DNA of 64,000 nt, from positions 1,426,001-1,490,000 of the forward strand of contig NZ_JAENZZ010000001.1 of NCBI RefSeq assembly GCF_016612865.1, in the 5' to 3' direction. The number at the start of each line of letters is the position of its first letter. Within the stretch, counting starts at the first letter, position 1. The stretch is from Blastococcus sp. TML/M2B (GTDB lineage: Bacteria > Actinomycetota > Actinomycetes > Mycobacteriales > Geodermatophilaceae). The position numbers were made by a program, and so were the translations under genes. The notes beneath the pieces were generated by a model that was not told where the DNA came from, did no database searches, and worked only from the letters and a program-made list of their open reading frames with translations. Below are positions 36,321 to 44,977 of this stretch, piece by piece.

Positions 36321-37004
36321 TCAGACGACCGCGCCGTCGTCCCCGTCCTGGTCGGAGCGCTCGCGCATGCGGGAGACCAGCATCGCGGCGCCGCCGGCGA
36401 TCGCGGCCACGCCGAGCACCAGCCCCACGTCCGCCGACAGCCGCAGCGCGCCCGGGACGGCGATGAGCACCAGCCCCGCCAGGACCAGCAGCCCGGCGTA
36501 GAGCGCGTGCGGCGCCGGCAAGGGGACCGGCGGTGGGGCCGGTGGCTCGTAGTGCTCCTCGGGCAGGTCGAGGAAGGCCACCTCGTGCGGGGGCGGGGGC
36601 GGTGCGTCGGAGGGGCGCTCGTCGACGACCGACGCGCCGTGCTCGGCCTCGAAGGCGGCGACGATCCGCGACCACTCGGCGTCCTCGTCGAGGTCGGCGC
36701 GCACCGGGGCGGGCTCCGAGGCGGGCTGCGAGGCGGGTTGGGGGTGCTCGTCGGCGTGCTGCGCGACCAGCGCGCGGGCCTCGGCCTGCCGGCCGCGGTC
36801 GACGAACAGCCGGTCCGCCGGCGGGCTCGGCAGCGAGACCTCGCGGGTGTAGGGGCCGACGTCGGCCGAGGGGTCGAGGTAGGCGGCGATGCCGGCGGCC
36901 TCGAGGACGTCGAGCAGGTGCTCGCCGACCCGGGGGTCGACGTCGCGCAGCGGGCTCCACGAGGTCGCCGGCAGCCCGTTGTCCCGCCGTCCCCGGCCGC
37001 TCAC
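36321..37004 (-). CDS. Membrane-anchored hypothetical protein
   Basis: 227-residue protein. The N-terminal part (LPATSWSPLRDVDPRVGEHLL ... LFVDRGRQAEARALV) resembles a small alpha/beta domain. A Pro/Ala/Glu-rich linker follows (residues 90-160), then two hydrophobic helices (about 165-185 and 190-210) and a charged tail. Family and function unknown to me. The GTG start overlaps the hydrolase stop (GTGA), so it is coupled to that gene. Convergent with the ROK kinase with almost no spacer. Confidence 0.72.
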   Translation of the reverse strand: MSGRGRRDNGLPATSWSPLRDVDPRVGEHLLDVLEAAGIAAYLDPSADVGPYTREVSLPSPPADRLFVDRGRQAEARALVAQHADEHPQPASQPASEPAPVRADLDEDAEWSRIVAAFEAEHGASVVDERPSDAPPPPPHEVAFLDLPEEHYEPPAPPPVPLPAPHALYAGLLVLAGLVLIAVPGALRLSADVGLVLGVAAIAGGAAMLVSRMRERSDQDGDDGAVV

Positions 37005-37810
37005 GACGCGGTCGTCCCGGGCTCGACGGCGGGCGTGCGCTCGCGGATCCAGGCCGCCGACCGCGCGAAGATCTCCGGGGCGTCGTTGTCCAGGGTCGCC
37101 ACGTGGTAGCTGTCGCGCAGGACGACCTCGGTGGTGTCGGCGCTGGAGACCGAGGTCAGCAGCGCCTCGCTGTTGGCCGGCTCGACGACGTGGTCCTCGG
37201 CGCTGTGGAAGACGATGACCGGCGCCGTCACCCGGGCCAGGTCGGCGCGGGTGAGCGCCCACAGCCGGCGCAGCTGCAGCATCGCCCGGGTGGGCAGCTT
37301 GTCGTAGGCGAGCTCGGTGACGCCGGGCTTCTTGATGTCGCTGGCGATCGGCGCCCAGCTCCCGGTGAGCCGGGCGATCAGCGGCAGCAGCCTGGCGTCC
37401 AGCCGCCGGGTGAACAGCGCCGGGTTGACCAGCAGCAGCCCTGCGACGTCGGCGGCGCGCGTCTGCGCCAGCCGGGTGGCCAGCGTGCCGCCCATCGACA
37501 GGCCCGCGACGAAGACGCGGTCGCAGCCGGCGGCCAGCTCGTCGAACGCGCCCTCGACCGCCGCGGTCCACTGCTCGGCGGTGCTGGCGTTGCAGTCCTG
37601 CCAGCTGGTGCCGTGGCCGGGCAGGAGCGGGCACCGGACGGCGAAGCCCTCGGCGGCGAGGTGCTCGCCCCACGGCCGCATGCTCATCGGGGTGCCGGTG
37701 AAGCCGTGCACCAGCAGCACGCCGGTGCGCCCCTCGACGCCGGAGCCGGCCATCGCGAAGGGCTCGGCACCCGGGAGCACCGCGGGCGGCGGCGGGGTGG
37801 TCGAGGGCAC
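37001..37810 (-). CDS. Alpha/beta hydrolase (carboxylesterase/monoacylglycerol-lipase type)
   Basis: 269-residue serine hydrolase. Oxyanion region LLVHGFTGTP, nucleophile elbow GLSMGG (Ser near 112), acid in HSAEDHVVEP and His in DSYHVATLDND, the pattern of Est30/monoacylglycerol lipases. Substrate is likely an acyl ester or monoglyceride. Start GTG with AGGAGC upstream. It is followed by the coupled membrane protein and is divergent from the acyltransferase gene, suggesting lipid turnover; that link is inference. Confidence 0.88.
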   Translation of the reverse strand: MPSTTPPPPAVLPGAEPFAMAGSGVEGRTGVLLVHGFTGTPMSMRPWGEHLAAEGFAVRCPLLPGHGTSWQDCNASTAEQWTAAVEGAFDELAAGCDRVFVAGLSMGGTLATRLAQTRAADVAGLLLVNPALFTRRLDARLLPLIARLTGSWAPIASDIKKPGVTELAYDKLPTRAMLQLRRLWALTRADLARVTAPVIVFHSAEDHVVEPANSEALLTSVSSADTTEVVLRDSYHVATLDNDAPEIFARSAAWIRERTPAVEPGTTAS

Positions 37811-37890
37811 GGGCTGCTCCTGCGGTGCGGCGGCGGGCGAGTGATCCCTCGCACGTGGACGGCCGATTGTCCTACGGCCCCCTGGATCCC

Positions 37891-37896
37891 TAGTCT
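37891..37896 (+). promoter_or_regulatory. -10 box of the acyltransferase gene
   Basis: TAGTCT about 20 nt before the start codon, giving a leader of roughly 13 nt that includes AGAGGGAGG. Confidence 0.45.
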
Positions 37897-37915
37897 GGCA
37901 GTCCCAGAGGGAGGC

Positions 37916-38674
37916 GTGTTGTTCTACTGGTTCCTGAAGTTCGTCGGCATCGGCCCCGTCGTGACGGTGCTGTTCCGTCCCCGCGCCGAAGGCACCGAGC
38001 ACGTCCCGGCCCGCGGCGCGGCCATCATCGCCAGCAACCACCTGTCGGCGGCCGACTGGGTGTTCATGCCCCTGTCGATCAGGCGCCGGGTCACCTTCCT
38101 GGCCAAGGCCGAGTACTTCACCGGCTCGGGGGTGAAGGGCTTCTTCCAGCGTGCCTTCTTCTCCGGCGCCGGCCAGGTGCCGATCGACCGGACCAGCGCG
38201 TCGGCGGCCGAGGACGCGATCCAGACCGGGCTGCGCATCCTCCGGGGCGGCCAGATCCTGGGCATCTACCCCGAGGGGACGCGCTCGCCGGACGGCCGGC
38301 TCTACCGCGGCAAGATCGGTGTCGCCCGCATGGCGCTGCAGACCGGCGTCCCGGTCATCCCGGTGGCCATGACGTACTCGCACAAGAGGCTGCCGTTCGG
38401 CCGGAGGATCATGCGGGTGCACGTGCGCTTCGGGGAGCCGCTGGACTTCTCCCGCTACGAGGGCCTGGCCGGTGACCGCTTCGTCGAGCGCTCGATCACC
38501 GACGAGATCATGTACGAGATCATGACGCTCTCCGGGCAGGAGTACGTCGACGTCTACGGGGCATCGGTGAAGAAGTCGATGACGGCGGGCAGCAGCGCCG
38601 CGGACGCCGTCGCCACCCTCCAGCCGCCGGTGCGCGAGGCCGGCGACCGCGCGCCCACCTCCCTGGCGGGCTGA
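37916..38674 (+). CDS. 1-acyl-sn-glycerol-3-phosphate acyltransferase (PlsC family)
   Basis: 252-residue PlsC-type acyltransferase, second acylation of glycerol-3-phosphate in phospholipid synthesis. Motif I NHLSAADW (HX4D, near 37), motif III YPEGTRSPDG (near 118) and motif IV VPVIPVAMT are present, with a hydrophobic N-terminal anchor. GTG at 37916 is taken as start; TTG at 37919 is also possible because the AGGGAGG ribosome binding site is very close. Position matches Rv2182c. Confidence 0.9.
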   Translation: MLFYWFLKFVGIGPVVTVLFRPRAEGTEHVPARGAAIIASNHLSAADWVFMPLSIRRRVTFLAKAEYFTGSGVKGFFQRAFFSGAGQVPIDRTSASAAEDAIQTGLRILRGGQILGIYPEGTRSPDGRLYRGKIGVARMALQTGVPVIPVAMTYSHKRLPFGRRIMRVHVRFGEPLDFSRYEGLAGDRFVERSITDEIMYEIMTLSGQEYVDVYGASVKKSMTAGSSAADAVATLQPPVREAGDRAPTSLAG

Positions 38675-38725
38675 CCCGCGCAGCAGGCGCTCACCGACCG
38701 GTGGTTCGACACCTGCTCCTGACGC

Positions 38726-39295
38726 TCAGCGGGCGGTGAGCCGGTCCAGGACCTCGCGCAGCAGCGCGATCAGCTCGGGCCGGCTCATCGCCGGCGCGTC
38801 GGCCCAGGAGCCGACGAGGTCCTCGGTGAAGGCGAACCAGGCCAGGACCAGCTGCCGGCGCAGCGCGTCGTCGGGCAGGTCGAGCGCGGTGAGCGCCACC
38901 TCGACCAGCCGCTGCCGGGTGTCGGCGTAGACCTCGGCCACCCACGGGTCGCCGCCGCCGGCGCCGCGCACGAACGCCAGGTGGCTCTCGCGGAAGGTCT
39001 CCACCCAGCCGACGTACCGGTCCAGCATGCCGGTGACCTGCTCGTCGGCCGGTGCACCGGGCTCGGGGAGCAGGTGCTCGAGCATGAGGTCGGCCGCCGC
39101 GCGGGTGACTGCCGTGTAGTACTCGCGCTTGGTCGCGAAGTAGTGGAACAGCAGGCTGCGGCTGATCCCGGCCCGGCGGGCCACCTCGTCGATGGTCAGC
39201 TCCTGGACCGGGGTGGTCGGCAGCAGCTCCAGGCCGATCTGCACCAGCTGCGCCCGGCGGTCGTCCGCCGAGCGGCGCGACCGGGACGCCGTCAT
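38726..39295 (-). CDS. TetR family transcriptional regulator
   Basis: 189-residue TetR-type repressor. The helix-turn-helix is at about 30-62 (LTIDEVARRAGISRSLLFHYFATKREYYTAV, quoted here as its two halves LTIDEVARRAGIS and RSLLFHYFATKREYY). The C-terminal ligand domain has a Phe/Trp-rich pocket. Its ATG overlaps the stop of the hydrolase (ATGA), making it the last gene of the monooxygenase-hydrolase-regulator operon. It probably binds the 21-bp operator at 41724-41744 and represses both the operon and the divergent SDR gene. Confidence 0.9.
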   Translation of the reverse strand: MTASRSRRSADDRRAQLVQIGLELLPTTPVQELTIDEVARRAGISRSLLFHYFATKREYYTAVTRAAADLMLEHLLPEPGAPADEQVTGMLDRYVGWVETFRESHLAFVRGAGGGDPWVAEVYADTRQRLVEVALTALDLPDDALRRQLVLAWFAFTEDLVGSWADAPAMSRPELIALLREVLDRLTAR

Positions 39296-40227
39296 CGCGC
39301 GGCGACGAGCAACCGCTCGAGCGCGTCGGCGACCAGGTGCGGGCGTTCCTGGATCAGCATGTGCCCGGTGCGCTCGGCGACGTGCAGCCGCGCGTCGGGC
39401 AGCGCCCCGGCCATCGTCCGACTGTGCCGCAGCGGCGTCAGCTTGTCGCTGTCGCCGACCAGGATCTCGACGGGGACGCCGGTGAGCGCGGCCAGCTCGG
39501 TGCGCTTGTCGTGCGCGCCGAGCGCCGGGTAGAACGCGGCGAAGGCGCGCACCGTCGAGGCGTGCATGATCTCGGCTCCGGCGACGACCATCTCGTCGGT
39601 CGCGTCCGCGCCGTAGAGCAGCTCGCGGACGATCTTCCGGTGCCGCGGACTGGCCGGGGGCACCAGCTGCCGGAGCCGCTCGATCGCCCGGGCGCCGGCG
39701 ATCGCGGTGGTGACCAGGCCCGGGGCGAGCCGCACCTGCAGCCGCTCGGCCAGGGTCTCCCCGGGCGGGGCGAGCTCGCCGGCGGACGTCGAGACGAGGG
39801 CGACGCCACCGACCCGGTCGCCGAACAGCTCCGGGCGGGCCGCGGCCAGGCACATGATCGTCATGCCGCCCATCGAGTGCCCGCCGAGGACGACCGGCCC
39901 GGTCGGGACGAGCTGGTCGAGCAGGTCGCCGAGGTCGGCGCCGAGCTGGTCGATGGAGAGCTCGGCGACGTCGTCGGCGTAGCGGCCCCACGTCGAGCGG
40001 CCGTGCCCGCGCTGGTCGTAGCGGGGGATGAGGCGCAGCTCGCCGTCGGCCACCCGCGGGGCGAGCAGCGCGGCGACGTCGTCCCAGGCGGCCTGGGCGA
40101 GCGTCCAGCCGTGCGCGAGGACCACGGTGGCGGGCGCGTCGTCGGCACCGTCGACGACGGCGTGGACCAGCGCGCCGTCCCCGGTGCGGACGGCGGCGAC
40201 GCGGCGCAGGACGGTCGGGGTGCTCAC
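39292..40227 (-). CDS. Alpha/beta hydrolase in the monooxygenase operon
   Basis: 311-residue alpha/beta hydrolase. VVLAHGWTLAQAAWD, YDQRGHGRS, nucleophile GGHSMGG (Ser near 110), and the catalytic His in RTGHMLIQERP near the C terminus are typical. GTG overlaps the stop of the monooxygenase (GTGA) and its own stop overlaps the tetR start, so all three are coupled. A Baeyer-Villiger monooxygenase followed by an esterase suggests ketone to ester to acid plus alcohol conversion; the substrate is unknown. Confidence 0.88.
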   Translation of the reverse strand: MSTPTVLRRVAAVRTGDGALVHAVVDGADDAPATVVLAHGWTLAQAAWDDVAALLAPRVADGELRLIPRYDQRGHGRSTWGRYADDVAELSIDQLGADLGDLLDQLVPTGPVVLGGHSMGGMTIMCLAAARPELFGDRVGGVALVSTSAGELAPPGETLAERLQVRLAPGLVTTAIAGARAIERLRQLVPPASPRHRKIVRELLYGADATDEMVVAGAEIMHASTVRAFAAFYPALGAHDKRTELAALTGVPVEILVGDSDKLTPLRHSRTMAGALPDARLHVAERTGHMLIQERPHLVADALERLLVAAR

Positions 40228-41694
40228 GCCGCCACCTCCGGGGTGCCCGCCGGTGCGCCGGCGGGGGTGCCGACGTAGTTCTCGCGGTCCAGCGTCCTCG
40301 TCAGCCTGCGGAACCGGAAGGTGAAGTCCGGCCACAGCGTGGTGTTGTGGCCGTGCTGGTCCAGGTACCAGCTGGCGCACCCGCCGCCGAGCCAGACGGT
40401 GCCCTTCGACTTCTCCGCGATCAGCGCGCGGTAGGCCTCCTGCGCCTCGCGCGTGGTCTCCAGGACCTCGAGGGCCTCGGCGTCCATGGTCTTCAGGGCG
40501 TCGTCGACGTAGTGCACCTGCGACTCGATCATGTAGACCATCGAGGTGTGGCCGACGCCCACGTTCGGGCCGACCAGCAGGAAGAGGTTGGGGAAGCCGG
40601 CGACGGTGGCGCTGCGGTTGCTGACCATGCCATCGGCCCACACCTCGGCGAGGCTGCGGCCGTCGCGCCCGCGGATCCGCTCCGCGATCGGCAGGTCGGT
40701 CACGTGGAAACCGGTCGCCAGCACGATCGTGTCGGTGGGCCGCTCGACGCCGTCGCGGGTGACGATCGAGTGCGGGCGCACCTCGGCGATGCCGGCGGTG
40801 ACCAGCTCGGCGTTGGGCGCGGCGACGGCGGGGAAGTAGTCGTTGCTGATCAGGATGCGCTTGCAGCCGATCGTGTAGTCCGGGGTGAGCGCCGCGCGCA
40901 GCTTCGGGTCGCGCACCTGGCGCTCGAGGTGGGCCTTGGCCAGCGTGGCGACCGGCCGCAGGAAGCGGCGGTTCTTGGCCATCCCGATGACCAGGAACTC
41001 GCGGAAGAGGTAGAGCCCGCCGCGGATCGCCTTCTGCAGGCCGGGGACCGAGCGGTAGAGCCGGCGCATCCAGGGCTTCACCGGGTGGTCGGTGCGCGGC
41101 ACCACCCAGGCGGGCGTGCGCTGGTAGACCGCGATGCTCTCGACCTGCGGCTGGATGGCCGGCACGACCTGGATGGCCGAGGCGCCGGTGCCGATGACGG
41201 CGACCTTCTCGCCGGTGAGGTCGTGGGCGGCGTCCCAGCGGGCGGAGTGCATGACCGTGCCGGCGAAGGAGTCCAGGCCGGCGATGTCGGGATAGGTGGG
41301 GTCGGCCAGCGCGCCGGCGGCCGAGACCAGGATGCGGGCGCCGAACACGCAGTGCCGTCGGACGTCGAACCGGTCCGCCGTCCGCTGCAGGTAGGCCTGG
41401 ATCTCCGGCTGCTCGGAGTAGGAGCGGCCCCAGTCCGGGTTCAGCGCGAAGGAGAACGAGTAGAGGTTGGACTGCACGTCGCAGGCCGCGCCCGGATAGG
41501 TGTTGTCCCGCCACGTGCCGCCGACGGTCGTGGGCGCGCTCCAGGAGGACGAAGTCCGTCTCGCCCCGGCGGCGCAGCGCGATCGCCATGCAGAGGCCGG
41601 CGAAGCCCGATCCGATGATCGCCACGCCGACGTCCCGCACGGCGCCGTGGGGCTCCGGGGTGGGGGTGGGCTGGCTCTCGAGCGTGCTGGTCAC
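40224..41694 (-). pseudogene. Flavin-containing (Baeyer-Villiger) monooxygenase, frameshifted and with internal gap
   Basis: FAD/NADPH monooxygenase. FAD fold GSGFAGLCMAIALR (near 28), BVMO-type fingerprint FAGTVMHSARWD, and NADPH fold VIGTGASAIQVVPA. The frame breaks at 41526-41527: removing one base turns ERAHDRRRHVAG into ERAHDVGGTWRDNTYPGAAC, the family motif. A second oddity lies near 41340: VRRHCVFGARILVSAAG lacks about 25 residues that normally separate these two strands. Both may be assembly faults. Start GTG at 41694 with GAGGAG upstream. First gene of the operon with hydrolase and TetR. Confidence 0.83.
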
Positions 41695-41723
41695 CGATCG
41701 GCTCCTCGGGGTCGCGACTCCGG

Positions 41724-41744
41724 TTGCTGAGCAACGCTCAACAA
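41724..41744. promoter_or_regulatory. Probable TetR operator between monooxygenase and SDR genes
   Basis: Inverted repeat of two 9-nt arms, TTGCTGAGC and GCTCAACAA, around AAC; 8 of 9 arm positions pair. It overlaps the -35 and spacer of a plus-strand promoter (TTGCTG 41724-41729, TACAAC 41747-41752, 17-nt spacing). This is the size and form of TetR-family operators. The regulator is encoded at the end of the same operon. Confidence 0.72.
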
Positions 41745-41802
41745 GCTACAACGGCTTTCCAGCAGGCGCTCGGTCCGAGCGCCCGGGACCCGAGGAGCCG
41801 GC

Positions 41803-42705
41803 ATGGCCTTCCGCACGAAGCGAACCCCCCTCGCCGGGAAGTCGGTGCTGATCACCGGCGCGGCCCGCGGCATCGGCGCGGCCCTGGCCCGCAAGGCCGC
41901 CGCCCGCGGCGCCCGGGTGGCGCTGGTCGGCCTGGAGCCCGACGAGCTGGCCCGCGTGGCCGACCAGCTCGGCCCCGAGCACCTCTGGGTGGAGGCCGAC
42001 GTCACCGACCCCGACGCGCTCCGCTCGGCGGTCCAGCGGACCGTCGACACCTTCGGCGGGCTGGACGTCGTCGTCGCCAACGCCGGCATCGCGCCGCTGA
42101 CCACGGTGATGACCTCCTCGGCGCACGCCCTGGCGCGGACCATCGAGGTCAACCTGACCGGCACGATGCTCACCGCGCACGCCGCGCTGCCCGAGATCGC
42201 GAAGCGGAAGGGGCACGTGCTGCTGGTCGCCTCCGCCGCCTCCTTCACCGTGCTGCCCGGGATGAGCGCCTACTGCGCGTCCAAGGCCGGGGTCGAGCGG
42301 TTCGGCGACGTGCTGCGGCTGGAGGTCGCGCACCGCGGGGTCACCGTGGCCAGCGCGCACCCGGTGTGGATCGACACCGACATGGTGCGCGACACCGAGG
42401 ACGCGCTGCCCACCTTCAAGGCGGTGCGCGCGCAGCTGCCCGGCCCGCTGGGTTCGTTCACCTCGGTCGACGCCTGCGCCGAGGCGCTGGTCGACAACCT
42501 GGAGACGCGCCGCCGCCGCGTCTTCGTGCCCCGCTCGGTCGGCACGGTCGCCGCGCTGCGCCAGGTGGTCACCGGCGCGCTCTCGGAGAAGCTGGTCATG
42601 CGGGCCGCGGCCACCCAGGTGCCGCAGCTGGAGCGCGACATCGCCGCGCTCGACGGGCGCGAGTTCGGCGCCAACTCCGTCGGCAACCGCACCCCGGGCG
42701 CCTGA
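41803..42705 (+). CDS. Short-chain dehydrogenase/reductase
   Basis: 300-residue classical SDR. NAD(P)-binding GAARGIGAALARKA (near 19-32), NAG motif VVANAGIAP (near 90), catalytic Ser in VASAASF and YCASK (Tyr near 153). The C-terminal extension (residues 215-300) is longer than average. The probable role is oxidation or reduction of an alcohol/ketone that feeds the divergent monooxygenase and hydrolase, forming a small degradation module. Control is through the shared TetR operator. Confidence 0.9.
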   Translation: MAFRTKRTPLAGKSVLITGAARGIGAALARKAAARGARVALVGLEPDELARVADQLGPEHLWVEADVTDPDALRSAVQRTVDTFGGLDVVVANAGIAPLTTVMTSSAHALARTIEVNLTGTMLTAHAALPEIAKRKGHVLLVASAASFTVLPGMSAYCASKAGVERFGDVLRLEVAHRGVTVASAHPVWIDTDMVRDTEDALPTFKAVRAQLPGPLGSFTSVDACAEALVDNLETRRRRVFVPRSVGTVAALRQVVTGALSEKLVMRAAATQVPQLERDIAALDGREFGANSVGNRTPGA

Positions 42706-42712
42706 CCGGGCG

Positions 42713-44188
42713 TCAGCCGGTCCAGCGGCCGGCGCGGCCGACGGCGTCCTTCCACCGGTCGTGCCGGCCGTCGTCCCGGCGGCCGGGCTCGGGGTCGAAC
42801 CGGCGGTCCAGCGCCCAGGTGCGCGCCAGCTCGTCGGTCGACCCCCACACGCCGGTGCCCAGCCCGGCCAGGAACGCCGCGCCGAGCGCCGTCGTCTCGG
42901 TGACCACCGGACGGCGCACGGGGACGCCGAGCTGGTCGGCCTGCAGCTGCATCAGCAGGTCGTTGGCGCTCGCGCCGCCGTCGGCCGAGAGCTCCGGCAC
43001 CGACAACCCGGCCTCGTCGACCATGACGTCGACGACGTCGCGCACCTCGAAGGCCAGCGCCTCGAGCGTGGCGCGGGCGATGTGCGCGCGGGTCGTGCCG
43101 CGGGTGAGGCCGAGGATCGCGCCGCGGGCGTGCGGGTCCCAGTGCGGGGCGCCCATGCCGGTGAGCGCCGGGACGAAGACGACGTCACCGGAGTCGGGGA
43201 CGGTGCGGGCCAGCCCCTCGATCTCGGCCGCGGAGTCGATGAGGCCCAGCCCGTCGCGCAGCCACTGCACCGCGGCGCCGGTGACGAAGATGGCGCCCTC
43301 GAGGGCGTAGACCAGCCCGTCGCCGAGGTCCCAGGCGACGGTGGTGAGCAGCCCGGCGTCCGACCGGACCGGTGTCGAGCCGGTGTTGGTGAGCACGAAC
43401 GAGCCGGTGCCGTAGGTGCACTTGCTGTCGCCGGGGGAGAAGCACGCCTGCCCGAAGAGCGCGGCCTGCTGGTCGCCGGCCATGCCGGCGATGGGCAGCG
43501 ACAGCCCGAGGAAGGCGTCGGGGTCGGTGGTGCCGACGACGCCGGAGTTCGGCACCAGCTCGGGCAGCGCGGCGCGGGGGACGTCGAACAGGTCGCACAG
43601 CTCGTCGGACCACTCGCCCTTCGCCAGGTCGAACAGCAGCGTGCGGCTGGCGTTGCTCGGGTCGGTGACGTGCACCGCGCCGCCGGTGAGCCGGGCGATC
43701 AGGTACGAGTCGACGGTGCCCAGCGCCAGCGCGCCGTCCCGGACGCCGGCCCACGTGCGCGGCTCGTGCTCGGCCAGCCAGGCGAACTTCGTGCCGGTGA
43801 AGTACGGGTCCAGGCGCAGGCCGGTGAGCTCGGCGACGCGCGGCTCGACGCCGTGGGCGCGCAGCCGGTCGCAGATGCCGGTGGTGCGGCGGTCCTGCCA
43901 GACGATGGCCGGGCGGGGGGAGTGCAGGGTGCGCCGGTCCCACAGGACGGCGGTCTCGCGCTGGTCGGTGATCCCGATGCAGGTGGGCCGGTCGGGGGCG
44001 GCGGCCAGGGCCTCGCGGCAGGCGGCGACGGTCGCCGTCCAGATGTCGTCGGGCTCGTGCTCCACCCAGCCGGGGCGGGGGAAGAGCTGGGCGAACTCTC
44101 GGTAGCCGCGGGCCTGGACGTCGCCGTCCTCACCCACGACGAGCGCCGTCACCCCGGTGGTACCTGCGTCGATGGCCAAGACCGGCAT
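42713..44188 (-). CDS. glpK: Glycerol kinase (FGGY family)
   Basis: 491-residue FGGY kinase making glycerol 3-phosphate. AIDAGTTGVTALVV at the N terminus, ITDQRETAVLWDR (near 74), the GMAGDQQAALFGQ segment and GALEG-type ALEGAIFVTGAAVQWLRDGL support glycerol rather than other sugars. C-terminal ATP motif SADGGASANDLLMQLQAD. No glpF or glpD is adjacent. ATG lies 7 nt after TAGGTT (44201-44196), a leaderless start. Convergent with the SDR gene with only 7 nt between. Confidence 0.92.
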   Translation of the reverse strand: MPVLAIDAGTTGVTALVVGEDGDVQARGYREFAQLFPRPGWVEHEPDDIWTATVAACREALAAAPDRPTCIGITDQRETAVLWDRRTLHSPRPAIVWQDRRTTGICDRLRAHGVEPRVAELTGLRLDPYFTGTKFAWLAEHEPRTWAGVRDGALALGTVDSYLIARLTGGAVHVTDPSNASRTLLFDLAKGEWSDELCDLFDVPRAALPELVPNSGVVGTTDPDAFLGLSLPIAGMAGDQQAALFGQACFSPGDSKCTYGTGSFVLTNTGSTPVRSDAGLLTTVAWDLGDGLVYALEGAIFVTGAAVQWLRDGLGLIDSAAEIEGLARTVPDSGDVVFVPALTGMGAPHWDPHARGAILGLTRGTTRAHIARATLEALAFEVRDVVDVMVDEAGLSVPELSADGGASANDLLMQLQADQLGVPVRRPVVTETTALGAAFLAGLGTGVWGSTDELARTWALDRRFDPEPGRRDDGRHDRWKDAVGRAGRWTG

Positions 44189-44195
44189 GCCCGCG

Positions 44196-44201
44196 AACCT
44201 A
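44196..44201 (-). promoter_or_regulatory. -10 box of glpK
   Basis: TAGGTT on the minus strand, 7 nt before the ATG; leaderless arrangement. Confidence 0.5.
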
Positions 44202-44247
44202 GCGCTCTCGACCGGCGACCGGCTGCCGTGGCGGGGATGATCGCCGG

Positions 44248-44682
44248 GTGACCACAGGCATCGAGCTCGTCCGCCCGCCGACGCTGAGCGCGCCCGCCCC
44301 CTGCGCCTACGCCGCCGTCACCGACCCCGGCCGGATGGTCTACACCGCCGGCGCGTGCCCGCTGGACGCCGACGGTGCCACGGTGGCCGTCGGCGACGTC
44401 ACCGGCCAGGCGCGCCAGGTGATGACGAACCTGCGGACGGCGCTGGAGGCGGCCGGCGCCGGGCTCCGCGACGTCCTGAAGACGACGGTCTACGTGGCGA
44501 CCGCCGACCGCGCCGACCTGCTCGCCGCGTGGGCCGTCGTCCGCGAGGAGCTGGGCGACCACGACGCCCCGAGCACCCTGGTGGGGGTCACCCTGCTCGG
44601 CTACCCGGACCAGCTCGTCGAGGTCGAAGCGGTGGCGGTGCGGGACAGCTGGCAGGAGCCCGGGCCCCCGCACGCCGGCTGA
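44248..44682 (+). CDS. Rid (YjgF/YER057c/UK114) family protein without the catalytic Arg
   Basis: 144-residue Rid-family protein. The trimeric chorismate-mutase-like fold is recognisable from RMVYTAGACPLDADG, QARQVMTNLRTALEAAGA and LRDVLKTTVYVA. In RidA enamine/imine deaminases an Arg precedes VEIEA near residue 105; here the place reads YPDQLVEVEAVAV, with no Arg. It is therefore more likely one of the Rid subgroups without deaminase activity. Start GTG; GATGAT 6 nt upstream may be a weak -10 box. Divergent from glpK. Confidence 0.82.
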   Translation: MTTGIELVRPPTLSAPAPCAYAAVTDPGRMVYTAGACPLDADGATVAVGDVTGQARQVMTNLRTALEAAGAGLRDVLKTTVYVATADRADLLAAWAVVREELGDHDAPSTLVGVTLLGYPDQLVEVEAVAVRDSWQEPGPPHAG

Positions 44683-44977
44683 TCGGCTCACGGGTCGAGC
44701 GGTGCCCGATCACCGTCGGTAGCGATCGAGGGTGAGATCGGGGTGAGGCGGCGTTCCGAACGGGTGAATCCCCTTCTGCCGGTGACTGCGCGTAGCTGAC
44801 GCTCCCCTTGCTCGACGGGAGCGACTCGGAACTGCCCCGTCGTGGTTCACGGGGGAACACCGGGCACGGGGGAGCGGTCACGGCCGCGATCGTCGCTCTG
44901 GGTGCGCCCAGGGAACTGCCCGCCGGTGCCGAACGCGCGCCGGCCGGGAGCGTCCTCCTCACGGAAGCGATCCCTCC
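44683..44977 (+). promoter_or_regulatory. Long leader region upstream of the LPNTG protein
   Basis: 295 bp without a gene. It contains small palindromes (CGCTCCC 44800-44806 with GGGAGCG 44817-44823; CTGGG-TGCG-CCCAG near 44900) and the repeated phrase GATCGGGGTGAGG-like near 44730. No known riboswitch motif was recognised. It probably holds the promoter and 5' leader of the surface-protein gene. Confidence 0.35.

Noticed and set aside
44683-44977. Riboswitch upstream of the LPNTG gene
   Set aside because: Small palindromes only; no block of any riboswitch family I know could be matched.
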